64,000 bases of DNA from Thalassobius sp. I31.1 (lineage in GTDB: Bacteria; Pseudomonadota; Alphaproteobacteria; Rhodobacterales; Rhodobacteraceae). The notes under the pieces are model-generated. The model ran no database searches and was not told the origin of the DNA. It worked only from the letters and a program-made list of their open reading frames with translations. The stretch spans positions 1-64,000 of the forward strand of contig NZ_PWAA01000003.1 of the NCBI RefSeq assembly GCF_003031585.1, written 5' to 3'. The stretch's first letter is position 1, and each line of letters begins with the position of its first letter. Of this stretch, positions 19,388 to 27,588 are shown in pieces. Made by a program: the position numbers and the translations under genes.

Positions 19388-20143
19388 ATGCAGGCGCCGC
19401 GTCTGATGTCCCGCCTGTGGCGCGAGGGCATACGCGGCGCTTTGCTGACCCTGTGCCTGTGGCAGATGCCGCAGGCTGCGATTGCTGATGAGGCGATCAC
19501 CGGCGCCCGTTTTCTTGGGGAAACGACGGATTATCCCCATGGGGTTCTGGGCGATACCGTTGAATATGCTGTTCTGGCGATCGACAGTGAAGACACGGAC
19601 GGACAACGGTTCCGCCGCAGTGTTTCTGTCTGGCCGGATCATGTCTTTGAAGATCTTGCACCCCGGATCTGGGACGTCACGGGGGATGGAACCCCGGAAG
19701 TCGTTGTTGTTCTGACCAGCGTGACACAAGGCGCGTCTCTTGCGATCTATACGCTTGATGGAATGTTAGCCCGCACGCCGTTCATTGGCCGCAAAAACCG
19801 CTGGCTGGCCCCTGTTGCCGCCGGGGATCTGGATGGCGACGGCCAAATTGAAATCGCCTATGTCGACCGGCCGCATCTGGCTAAAACACTGCGGCTCTGG
19901 CGATTGCAGGGATCTGAGCTTGTGGAAATCGCAAACATTGACGGGCTGACCAATCACCGGATCGGCGATGCGTTCATTCAGGGTGGCTTGCGGGACTGCG
20001 GCAATGGACCCGAGCTGATCACAGCTGATGCTGACTGGCGAAATATTATGGCGACGCGCTTTGATGGCGCAGATCTGACGTCAACCGCCATTAAACCATA
20101 TAGCGGTCAAAGCAGCATGACTGATGTGCTGGATTGTCGCTGA
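19388..20143 (+). CDS. Exported FG-GAP/VCBS-repeat-like protein
   Basis: A 251-residue protein with an N-terminal signal peptide ending about AIADEA. Two repeat-like Ca-binding loops of the FG-GAP type are visible: WDVTGDGTPEVVVVLTS and AAGDLDGDGQIEIAYVD, followed by strand-rich sequence suggesting a small beta-propeller in the periplasm. Function unknown. It begins two bases after the ferredoxin stop, so the two are likely co-transcribed, although a periplasmic protein and a cytoplasmic ferredoxin need not work together. Confidence 0.8.
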   Translation: MQAPRLMSRLWREGIRGALLTLCLWQMPQAAIADEAITGARFLGETTDYPHGVLGDTVEYAVLAIDSEDTDGQRFRRSVSVWPDHVFEDLAPRIWDVTGDGTPEVVVVLTSVTQGASLAIYTLDGMLARTPFIGRKNRWLAPVAAGDLDGDGQIEIAYVDRPHLAKTLRLWRLQGSELVEIANIDGLTNHRIGDAFIQGGLRDCGNGPELITADADWRNIMATRFDGADLTSTAIKPYSGQSSMTDVLDCR

Positions 20144-20160
20144 GTATGACAGGTACAGCT

Positions 20161-20415
20161 TCAGTTTTGACCGATTTCCAGTAAAAACTCTGACAGAGGC
20201 AGCGTTACTCCGGCATAGCTGCAGAAGTTATCTTCTATTGTGATCGTCTGACGGGTTTCGTTCCAGACCAGAGTGACAAGCGTTCCCTGCCATTCAATTG
20301 CATCCTTCGCGCTCTCTCACCAAAGCACCTTTCGTGCGGACTTCCAGATGTGTCCGGCTCCTTTGGAAAATTCCAGGTGCAGATACCCCAGGGCAATGTC
20401 CCGGTCCGATGCCAT
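20161..20415 (-). pseudogene. Small gene interrupted by an in-frame TGA
   Basis: Read from ATG 20415 on the minus strand, one frame gives 32 residues (MASDRDIALGYLHLEFSKGA and on, ending RKVLW), a TGA at 20317-20319, and then 51 residues in the same frame (beginning ESAKDAIEWQGT, ending EFLLEIGQN) to a TGA at 20161. Both halves have protein-like composition, which suggests one 84-codon gene broken by a single stop, for example CGA changed to TGA. It lies downstream of purD behind a GC-rich repeat. I do not recognise the family; it could also be a sequencing error. Confidence 0.6.
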
Positions 20416-20417
20416 TG

Positions 20418-20470
20418 TTTTCTTTCATCTTGCCGGAAATACTCCGGGGGTGTGGGGGCAGCGCCCCCAC
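20418..20470 (-). repeat. Intergenic hairpin repeat (copy A)
   Basis: GTGGGGGC (20452-20459) pairs with GCCCCCAC (20463-20470). The flank ACTCCGGGGG/CCGGAAATA lies on one side. On the minus strand the order is hairpin, then CCCCCGGAGTATTT, then AAGATGAAAG. Copy C at 32117-32167 has the same arrangement, and a partial copy is at 31012-31045. Being just past the purD stop, it may act as its terminator, though there is no T-run. Confidence 0.6.
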
Positions 20471-20480
20471 TTGGGTCTGC

Positions 20481-21743
20481 TTAAAGCGCGCGCCAGCCGA
20501 TGTCAGAACGGTTAAACCCTTCCGGCCATTGGATCTGGTCAATCATCGCATAGGCGCGGTCGCGTGCTTCTGCCAGATTTGCACCGCGCGCAGTTACGTT
20601 CAGAACACGCCCGCCAGCGGCGACAAGTTGCCCGTCGCGCAAAGATGTTCCCGCATGGAAGACCATATTCATACTGTCTTCCGGCAGGGCATTCAGCCCG
20701 TTGATCGCAGTGCCTTTTTCATATGCGCCGGGATAGCCATTCGCCGCCATAACAACGGTGATCGCGTGATCATCGGCCCAGTTGACCTGTGCCTGGTCCA
20801 GACGGCCCTCTGCGGCTGCCAAAAGCAGATCCAGTGCTTGCGCCCCAAGACGCATCATCAGACACTGACATTCCGGGTCACCAAAGCGGGCGTTATATTC
20901 CACAAGCCGGGCCTGGCCGTCTTTGATCATGAACCCGGCATACAGCACCCCCTGGTAGGGCATACCGCGTTTCGCCATTTCTTTCAGCGTTGGTTCAATG
21001 ATTTCACGCATGGCGCGGGCGGCAATGTCATCGGTCAGAACGGGCGCGGGGGAATAGGCCCCCATGCCGCCGGTGTTCGGGCCTTCATCGCCATCATAGG
21101 CGCGTTTGTGATCCTGGGCCGTGCCAACAGGCAGGGCGTTTTCACCGTCACATAGAATGAACCAGGAGGCTTCCTCACCATCCATGAATTCCTCAATCAC
21201 GACTTCCGCGCCAGCATCACCAAAAGCGCCGTCAAACATATCATCAAGTGCTGCGAAAGCTTCGGCCTCATCCATGGCAACCACAACGCCTTTACCCGCA
21301 GCCAGACCATCGGCTTTCACCACAATCGGCGCGCCCTGTTCGCGCACGTAGTCTTTGGCGCTGTCCGCATCGGTGAAACGCTTCCAGGCGGCGGTTGGTG
21401 CACCTGCCGCATCACAGATCTCTTTGGTGAACCCCTTAGAGGCCTCAAGCTGCGCCGCCTGTTGTGATGGGCCAAAACACAGAACACCCGCCGCGCGCAG
21501 ACGATCCGCCACACCATTGGCCAGTGGCGCTTCCGGGCCGATCACCACGAAATCAATCGCGTTCTCTTCACAGAAACCCACAACGGCCGCACCATCATTG
21601 ATGTCAAACGCCGCACATTCCGCAATCGCTGCCATGCCGGCATTGCCAGGGGCGCAGATCAGCCGGTCACATTTCGGGTTCTGTTTCACTGCCCATGCCA
21701 GCGCATGTTCACGCCCGCCGCTGCCGAGGATCAGGATATTCAT
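20481..21743 (-). CDS. purD: Phosphoribosylamine-glycine ligase
   Basis: A 420-residue ATP-grasp enzyme that joins phosphoribosylamine and glycine in the second step of purine synthesis. It opens MNILILGSGGREHALAWAVK, the family N-terminus with its GSGGREHAL motif. ATP-grasp segments (VVKADGLAAGKGVVVAMD, EEFMDGEEASWF) and the C-terminal YNARFGDPECQ follow. A longer open frame upstream is ignored. It is divergent from xseA with a 78-base gap between the two starts. Confidence 0.97.
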   Translation of the reverse strand: MNILILGSGGREHALAWAVKQNPKCDRLICAPGNAGMAAIAECAAFDINDGAAVVGFCEENAIDFVVIGPEAPLANGVADRLRAAGVLCFGPSQQAAQLEASKGFTKEICDAAGAPTAAWKRFTDADSAKDYVREQGAPIVVKADGLAAGKGVVVAMDEAEAFAALDDMFDGAFGDAGAEVVIEEFMDGEEASWFILCDGENALPVGTAQDHKRAYDGDEGPNTGGMGAYSPAPVLTDDIAARAMREIIEPTLKEMAKRGMPYQGVLYAGFMIKDGQARLVEYNARFGDPECQCLMMRLGAQALDLLLAAAEGRLDQAQVNWADDHAITVVMAANGYPGAYEKGTAINGLNALPEDSMNMVFHAGTSLRDGQLVAAGGRVLNVTARGANLAEARDRAYAMIDQIQWPEGFNRSDIGWRAL

Positions 21744-21821
21744 AAGGCACCACCTGTGGTCTTGGGTTTCGTTGATTTGCGTTCTATGGTGCGCGGCAAG
21801 ACAAAACAAGTATGGCGCGAT

Positions 21822-23414
21822 ATGTCCGACCTTTTTGAAGACCCGACACCTGAAAAGCAGACCAGTGGCAATGCACCGGAATTTTCCGTGTCCGAGATCG
21901 CAGGCGCGGTCAAAAAGACCATTGAGGGTGCGTTTGGCCGTGTGCGTGTACGGGGCGAGGTTGGCCGTGTGACGCTTGCGCGATCCGGTCATATGTATTT
22001 CGACATTAAGGATGATCGCGCGCTGATCAATGCAGTCAGCTGGAAAGGGCAGGTGTCAAAGCTTGCGGTAATACCCGAAGAGGGGATGGAAGTCATTGCC
22101 ACCGGCAAACTGACGACATTTGGCTCGCAGTCGAAATATCAGCTGACGGTGGATGCGGTGGAAATCGCCGGCGAGGGTGCCTTGATGGCCCTGCTGGAAA
22201 AGCGCAAGAAAGCCCTGGCAGCCGAAGGCCTGTTCGCGCCGGAACGCAAACGACCGATTCCTTTTCTGCCGGAAATCATTGGTGTTGTGACCTCGCCCAC
22301 AGGCGCAGTTATCCGCGATATTCTGCATCGCCTGTCGGATCGTTTTCCACGCAAGGTTCTGGTCTGGCCGGTGGCGGTGCAGGGCGATGCCTGCGCACCT
22401 CAGGTGGCGGCTGCGATTGAGGGTTTTAACGCGATGACACCTGGCGGTGCTTTGCCACGGCCTGATTTGCTGATTATCGCCCGTGGGGGTGGCTCGGTTG
22501 AGGATCTCTGGGGATTTAACGAAGAAGTGGTCGCCCGGGCGGCAGCGGCGTCAGACATTCCGCTGATTTCGGCGGTGGGCCATGAGACCGACACAACCCT
22601 GATTGATTTTGTATCAGACCTGCGCGCCCCTACGCCAACAGCGGCGGCAGAACATGCGGTGCCGGTGCGTGCGGAACTTCTGGCCTGGACTTCGGAGCAA
22701 GAAGCACGGTTAACAAGAGCTTTGACGCAAGGTCTGTCGCGGCGTGGTGAGCGTCTGAGGGATATTTCCCGTGGCCTTTCAGATCCCCAAAGCTTTGTGA
22801 ATATAGCGCAACAACGACTTGACAGATGGTCTTCACAACTGGATTTGGCATTGCGAACCGAGGTGTCTAGGAAGCGTGCAAGATTTCAGGAGCACGCCGG
22901 TGCAATTAGGGTTGCCTCTCTGCAGGGGGGAATTACCCAACGTCGAGCCGATCTGGAAAAGTTGGCAGAACGCCTTGCGTCGGCTCCTGATCGCTATGCT
23001 TCTCGAAAGAAAGAAGACTTCTCCAAGCAATCAAACCGGCTCCGCTCTGAGATAGTAGTGCGCCATGTCCGCGAGGCGTCTCGCAGTGCAGAGGGCCTGT
23101 TTCAGCGCCTTTCTGATCGGGCGACGCGTCAGCAGCAGGATCGCCTGCAAAAACTGGAAGCGCTGGATCGTTTGCGCCAGACGCTGGGTTATAAAGCGAC
23201 GCTGGCGCGGGGCTATGCGGTGGTGCGCGGGGATGGTGATCTTGTGACCAGTAAAGCGACGGCTGAACAGGCACAGCTGCTTGAGATTGAATTCGCGGAT
23301 GGTGTTCTTGGGGCTGGCACGGCAGGGGGCTCTTCTCCGAAGTCAATGCCACGGAAACCAAAAATCATTCGCGGTGGCGGGGAAGAAGACGGCGGGCAGG
23401 GCAGTCTGTTCTGA
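21822..23414 (+). CDS. xseA: Exodeoxyribonuclease VII large subunit
   Basis: A 530-residue subunit of the single-strand-specific exonuclease VII, used in mismatch repair and DNA-damage processing. It has an N-terminal OB-fold (EFSVSEIAGAVKKTIEGAFG, then RVRVRGEVGRV), a catalytic domain with ARGGGSVEDLWGFNEE and SAVGHETDTTLIDFVSDLRA, and a long coiled-coil region (about 280-450). The protein ends GGQGSLF, resembling a beta-clamp-binding tail. The ATG at 21822 is preferred as the usual family N-terminus. The small subunit gene xseB is not nearby. Confidence 0.95.
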   Translation: MSDLFEDPTPEKQTSGNAPEFSVSEIAGAVKKTIEGAFGRVRVRGEVGRVTLARSGHMYFDIKDDRALINAVSWKGQVSKLAVIPEEGMEVIATGKLTTFGSQSKYQLTVDAVEIAGEGALMALLEKRKKALAAEGLFAPERKRPIPFLPEIIGVVTSPTGAVIRDILHRLSDRFPRKVLVWPVAVQGDACAPQVAAAIEGFNAMTPGGALPRPDLLIIARGGGSVEDLWGFNEEVVARAAAASDIPLISAVGHETDTTLIDFVSDLRAPTPTAAAEHAVPVRAELLAWTSEQEARLTRALTQGLSRRGERLRDISRGLSDPQSFVNIAQQRLDRWSSQLDLALRTEVSRKRARFQEHAGAIRVASLQGGITQRRADLEKLAERLASAPDRYASRKKEDFSKQSNRLRSEIVVRHVREASRSAEGLFQRLSDRATRQQQDRLQKLEALDRLRQTLGYKATLARGYAVVRGDGDLVTSKATAEQAQLLEIEFADGVLGAGTAGGSSPKSMPRKPKIIRGGGEEDGGQGSLF

Positions 23415-23466
23415 CGGCGGGTTTTTCCCTGATACACCATCGCCGGTTTTGCAGCAAAGGCCAGCT

Positions 23467-23862
23467 CTAACTGCCAAGATATTCCTGATGGCAGGCCAGG
23501 GGCGCTGCATCGCGGCTGAGTTCTTCAAGTTCGGTTGCGGTGCCTGATGTCGACACCACACGCAGACCGTTTTCCTCTGCATAGACCTCCCAGCACACTG
23601 GATCCGGCTGGTTTTCATAGAGAAAGCAGATGTGTTTCCCCTGCGCGTACCAGTGGCCGGGCAGGCATTCGCCTGACTGGCGCTGCCAGATCACACGATT
23701 GCCGGACAGATAGGTCTCTGCGCCATAAAATTCACCGTTCAGAGAGAAGGTGTACGTGCGCCCTTTGGTAAGTTCATGAAAGCCCTTTTCACCCAAGGGT
23801 TCACTTGCGGTGACCGGCGGGGAGGACAGAAGAAACAGACTGACAGCAGAAATTATTTTCAT
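23467..23862 (-). CDS. Small exported protein of unknown function
   Basis: A 131-residue protein with a clear N-terminal signal peptide (MKIISAVSLFLLSSPPVTAS). The mature part has four cysteines (GECLPGHW, HICFLYEN, PVCWEVY, LACHQEY), consistent with two disulfides in the periplasm, and aromatic-rich beta strands. Its start codon overlaps the alkB stop as ATGA, so it is translated as the second gene of an alkB operon. I do not recognise a named family with confidence. Confidence 0.7.
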   Translation of the reverse strand: MKIISAVSLFLLSSPPVTASEPLGEKGFHELTKGRTYTFSLNGEFYGAETYLSGNRVIWQRQSGECLPGHWYAQGKHICFLYENQPDPVCWEVYAEENGLRVVSTSGTATELEELSRDAAPLACHQEYLGS

Positions 23863-24953
23863 ATCTCAGGGCTCCCGGAACGTCTGGTCTTCTGTCTGGA
23901 TGACAGAGCTGCAACCCGGTGATCCATGACTTTAAACCAGCGGCGTGGAAAAAGGGCGAGGGTCGCCATCGTGGGAAGAGAACGCGGCAGAACCGGCATC
24001 AGGCCAGGCGTAATTTCCAGCGACGGCCAGGAGCGCATCGGGTTCTTGTGGTGATCTGAATGACGGGGGGCGTTCAGCATCAGATGGGATGAATAAAAAT
24101 GCGGGCTGTTCCAGCTGTGCATGGGGCCGCAGGGCTCGTAGCGTCCATTTTCCATTGGTGTGCGTTGCAAGCCGTAGTGCTGCACATAATCCGACAGCAT
24201 CAACTGCACCTGCGCAAAAGTCGACAAAGCCAGCAGCACGATCACACCATTCAGCCCCCCGGTGAGCAGCGCCAGAAGCAGCATCAGAACAGCGCCACCC
24301 AGATATTGGGTGTAGGGGTGGATGATGGGATTTACCTTGCCATCGCGGTGACGCAGTCTCGCGCTCTCAACATTCAGACCCGCAAGAAATGCCCCTTTCC
24401 AGGCGCGGGGGAAGAACTGCCAGAAACTTTCACCCAGACGGGCTGAATTGGGATCCTGCGGGGTTGCAACATAGCGGTGGTGGACCAGCACATGGGCAGA
24501 TGTGTGATGTCCGAACAGTAGTGAAATATAGACGCATTTCCCAAGGCTAAACAAAAGCTTATCGGATCTGTGGATCAATTCGTGCGCATTGGAATTGCTG
24601 ACCTGTCCAAAGAAATGACCAAGGGCCGCGAAAAGAAACAGAGTCGACCAGAACCCAAGCTCGGGGCTCATGGAAAGGGCGCGCACTCCGAGCAAAAGCA
24701 AAAGGAAATGAACGCCGGCCAATACCATCGAAAGATTGTCTGCGGCGTCCAAGACCTCGGGTGATTCAGACTTTGTGAAATGTGCGGGCAGGATTTCATC
24801 CATCACCGTGGTCAGCAGCGCGACGGAAAGAAACGCCAGCGCGGCCCAGAGTCCGCCAAACATCATGGCCAATAGAAGCAGAATAATGGGCAGAGAGATA
24901 ACCAGGCCATAGCAGGCGATCGGAAACCGGCGGGAAAACTTTGTGAACAACAT
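23859..24953 (-). CDS. alkB: Alkane 1-monooxygenase
   Basis: A 364-residue non-haem di-iron membrane enzyme that hydroxylates the terminal carbon of alkanes. All three histidine boxes are present: HELIH (124-128), HH...HVLVHH (149-159) and HSDHH (298-302), plus the AlkB signature HYGLQR (259-264). Membrane helices lie at about 10-35, 38-55, 78-97, 103-118 and 220-250. AlkB needs rubredoxin and its reductase; neither gene is adjacent. Distinction from related xylene monooxygenases rests on the HYG box. First gene of a two-gene unit. Confidence 0.92.
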   Translation of the reverse strand: MLFTKFSRRFPIACYGLVISLPIILLLLAMMFGGLWAALAFLSVALLTTVMDEILPAHFTKSESPEVLDAADNLSMVLAGVHFLLLLLGVRALSMSPELGFWSTLFLFAALGHFFGQVSNSNAHELIHRSDKLLFSLGKCVYISLLFGHHTSAHVLVHHRYVATPQDPNSARLGESFWQFFPRAWKGAFLAGLNVESARLRHRDGKVNPIIHPYTQYLGGAVLMLLLALLTGGLNGVIVLLALSTFAQVQLMLSDYVQHYGLQRTPMENGRYEPCGPMHSWNSPHFYSSHLMLNAPRHSDHHKNPMRSWPSLEITPGLMPVLPRSLPTMATLALFPRRWFKVMDHRVAALSSRQKTRRSGSPEI

Positions 24954-25127
24954 AGGACATTGCTATCGGGGGGATCCGTACAAAGCCAGAGGGAAAAACG
25001 CCGTAAACTGCGCCTCTGGCCACCAAACTGTCGCTTTTTTGAATGGTAATTCCCGGGGCGCGGGTTAAATTCGCGCGAATACATAGCCAGGTGCCGGATT
25101 CCCCGGCCAAGCGACGGAGGTTTAGGC

Positions 25128-26807
25128 GTGGATAACAGAGCAGGGGTCTGGAAATCAGGCAAGGGCAAAGGCCGTCACACACCCAAAGGCCGTCAGCTGG
25201 ACGATCAGGCACACAGTGAAGTTCTGGAACTGATTGGCGCTGCTCCGCATCGCCGTGATCTTCTGATCGAATATCTTCACCTGATTCAGGATAAATTCGG
25301 CCATATTTCTGCGGCACATATCCGCGCTTTGGCGGATGAGCTGCGCACAGGTCAGGCAGAAATCTATGAAGTCGCCAGCTTCTACGCCCATTTTGACGTG
25401 GTGCGCGAAGGCGAAGCGGTGCCACCGGCCCTGACCATCCGCGTGTGTGACAGCCTGTCTTGTGAACTGGCGGGTTCTGAGGCGCTGCAAAAGGCTTTGG
25501 AAGACGGCCTGGATGCGTCCGAAATCCGCGTTGTGCGCGCGCCTTGCATGGGTCGTTGTGACACGGCACCTGTGCTGGAAATCGGCCACAACCACATTGA
25601 TCACGCGACACCGGAACTGGTGAACAAGGCGATTGCGGCAGGGGACACCCACGCGCATATCCCGGATTACGAAACCCTGTCTGCCTATGAGGCTGCCGGT
25701 GGTTATACTGAGCTGAAATCCCTGCGCGCGAATGGCGACTGGGAAGCGGTACAGGCCAACCTGAAAGAAGCCGGCCTGCGTGGTCTTGGCGGCGCGGGTT
25801 TCCCATCTGGTATGAAATGGGGCTTTGTGCGCGCAAATGAAGGCACACGTTACCTTGCCGTGAACGGCGATGAGGGCGAGCCGGGCACATTCAAAGACCG
25901 TTACTATCTGGAACGCACCCCGCATCTGATGCTGGAAGGCATGCTGATCGCGGCCTGGGCTGTGGAAGCGGAACGTTGCTTTATCTATATGCGCGACGAA
26001 TACCCTGCGGTTCTGGAAATCCTGCGTCGTGAAATCAAAGCGCTTGAAGATGCGGGCATGGTTGAAGCCGGATATATCGAACTGCGCCGTGGCGCGGGCG
26101 CATATATCTGCGGTGAAGAAAGCGCGATGATCGAAAGCATCGAAGGCAAACGGGGTGAACCCCGTCACCGTCCGCCTTTTGTGGCCCAGGTCGGGATCTT
26201 CAACAAACCAACGCTTGTGCATAACGTTGAAACCCTTTTGTGGGTGGCACGTATCTGCCGTGAAGGCGCGCAGGTTCTGAATTCCGTTGAGAAAAACGGT
26301 CGCAAAGGTCTGCGCAGCTATTCTGTGTCTGGTCGTGTGAGAGAGCCGGGCGTGCATTTGCTGCCTGCGGGATCCACCATCACGGACATTATTGATGCCT
26401 GCGGCGGAATGCTCGATGGTCATGTGTTTAAGGCTTATCAGCCAGGTGGCCCGTCCTCTGGTCTGCTGCCTGCGCATATCAACGATGTGCCGCTTGATTT
26501 TGACACGCTTCAGCCGCTGGGCACTTTCATCGGGTCTGCCGCTGTGGTGGTTCTGTCTGACAAGGACAGCGCGAAAGAAGCGGCCCTGAACATGTTGCGG
26601 TTCTTTGAAGATGAAAGCTGTGGCCAGTGTACCCCGTGCCGTGTAGGTTGCGAAAAAGCTGTGAAGCTGATGCAGGCGGACACATGGGATCAGGGCTTGC
26701 TGGAAGAACTGGCGACGGCAATGGGTGACGCATCCATCTGTGGTCTGGGCCAGGCCGCACCAAACCCGATCCGTCTGACGATCAAGCATTTCGCAGACGA
26801 AATCTGA
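25128..26807 (+). CDS. fdsB: NAD-dependent formate dehydrogenase diaphorase (fused NuoE/NuoF type)
   Basis: A 559-residue fusion. Residues about 25-155 are a NuoE/24-kDa-like 2Fe-2S domain with ligands Cys107, Cys112, Cys140 and Cys144. Residues about 200-555 are a NuoF/51-kDa-like domain with the NADH-binding RGLGGAGFPSGMKW, the FMN-binding NGDEGEPGTFKDR and the 4Fe-4S motif [12 protein letters not shown]. This architecture is that of the beta (diaphorase) subunit of soluble molybdenum formate dehydrogenases. It differs from the nuoE and nuoF genes at 52812 and 54949. GTG start with GGAGG 8 bases upstream. No formate dehydrogenase alpha subunit, fdhD or delta gene follows. Confidence 0.8.
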   Translation: MDNRAGVWKSGKGKGRHTPKGRQLDDQAHSEVLELIGAAPHRRDLLIEYLHLIQDKFGHISAAHIRALADELRTGQAEIYEVASFYAHFDVVREGEAVPPALTIRVCDSLSCELAGSEALQKALEDGLDASEIRVVRAPCMGRCDTAPVLEIGHNHIDHATPELVNKAIAAGDTHAHIPDYETLSAYEAAGGYTELKSLRANGDWEAVQANLKEAGLRGLGGAGFPSGMKWGFVRANEGTRYLAVNGDEGEPGTFKDRYYLERTPHLMLEGMLIAAWAVEAERCFIYMRDEYPAVLEILRREIKALEDAGMVEAGYIELRRGAGAYICGEESAMIESIEGKRGEPRHRPPFVAQVGIFNKPTLVHNVETLLWVARICREGAQVLNSVEKNGRKGLRSYSVSGRVREPGVHLLPAGSTITDIIDACGGMLDGHVFKAYQPGGPSSGLLPAHINDVPLDFDTLQPLGTFIGSAAVVVLSDKDSAKEAALNMLRFFEDESCGQCTPCRVGCEKAVKLMQADTWDQGLLEELATAMGDASICGLGQAAPNPIRLTIKHFADEI

Positions 26808-26841
26808 CGCCGGACATATGGCGTTGCCGGAAAGGGACGCC

Positions 26842-27501
26842 ATGTTTTTCACCGATGTCGCGATACTGATAGTGACCGCTGCCATTCTGGCGGCGGTCTA
26901 TTTTTTTGCCTTCTGTTATCGCGGTGCAAGCTGGCCAAAAAGTATCGTCAAAACCCTGTCTGTTCTGTTGTTGGCAGTGGCCGGATATCTTGGCGGGGCA
27001 GAAGATCTGCTGATCCTTGCGCTGGGTCTGTCGACCATTGGGGATTATCTGTTGTCGCGTGACAGCGAGGGGCAGTTCCTTGTGGGCGTTGCGGCGTTTG
27101 CATCGGCCCATATTGCCTATGTCGCGTTGTTTCTGACAACCAGCGGGGCAGGGCTGCACCGGCTTTCGCAGACGGATCTTTTCATTGTTGCCGGACTGGC
27201 GCTGTTTGGTCTTTTCATGATGTCCGCGCTGTACCGGAAAGCCGGGGATCTGCGCATCGCGGTCTGCATCTATGTGCCGGTTATCCTGTCTATGGGCGTT
27301 GCCGCCCTGATGATGCCGGGCGGTTACCTTGGTGTGGTTGTGGCGGCGTTCCTGTTTATGGTGTCTGACAGCGTTCTGGCCTCTGAAATGTTCCTGCTGC
27401 GCGAAGATCATCCATTGCGGCGTATCACGCCCTTTGCGGTCTGGTCGACATATTGGCTGGCGCAGGCGGGGTTTTTGCTGGCCTATCCGGTTAATCTCTG
27501 A
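26842..27501 (+). CDS. YhhN/TMEM86 family membrane protein
   Basis: A 219-residue inner-membrane protein with about seven or eight helices. It has the family's acidic residues in membrane segments (STIGDYLLSR and FMVSDSVLAS). Animal TMEM86 members are lysoplasmalogenases; the activity of bacterial YhhN-type proteins is less certain. ATG 26842 is preferred to ATG 26818 because AGGGA lies 7 bases upstream. It starts 34 bases after fdsB, so co-transcription is likely. Confidence 0.82.
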   Translation: MFFTDVAILIVTAAILAAVYFFAFCYRGASWPKSIVKTLSVLLLAVAGYLGGAEDLLILALGLSTIGDYLLSRDSEGQFLVGVAAFASAHIAYVALFLTTSGAGLHRLSQTDLFIVAGLALFGLFMMSALYRKAGDLRIAVCIYVPVILSMGVAALMMPGGYLGVVVAAFLFMVSDSVLASEMFLLREDHPLRRITPFAVWSTYWLAQAGFLLAYPVNL

Positions 27502-27588
27502 CGCCTGTGGTATCTAAATTTCTCAGCCCCCCTTCCATCTGCGCCCGCTCTGCCTTAACTCAGACTTAAGAGCATTCCGGGAGCCACC

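Noticed and set aside
20317-20319. In-frame TGA as a selenocysteine codon
   Set aside because: The residues around it (KVLW-stop-ESAKD) show no redox context, there is no evident stem-loop of the selenocysteine insertion type directly after it, and the simple CGA-to-TGA change explains it better.
25155-26885. A 576-codon open frame antisense to the fused NuoE/NuoF gene
   Set aside because: Long antisense frames are common at this GC content; the translation has no domain and runs past the end of the real gene. The sense strand codes for a clear iron-sulfur flavoprotein.
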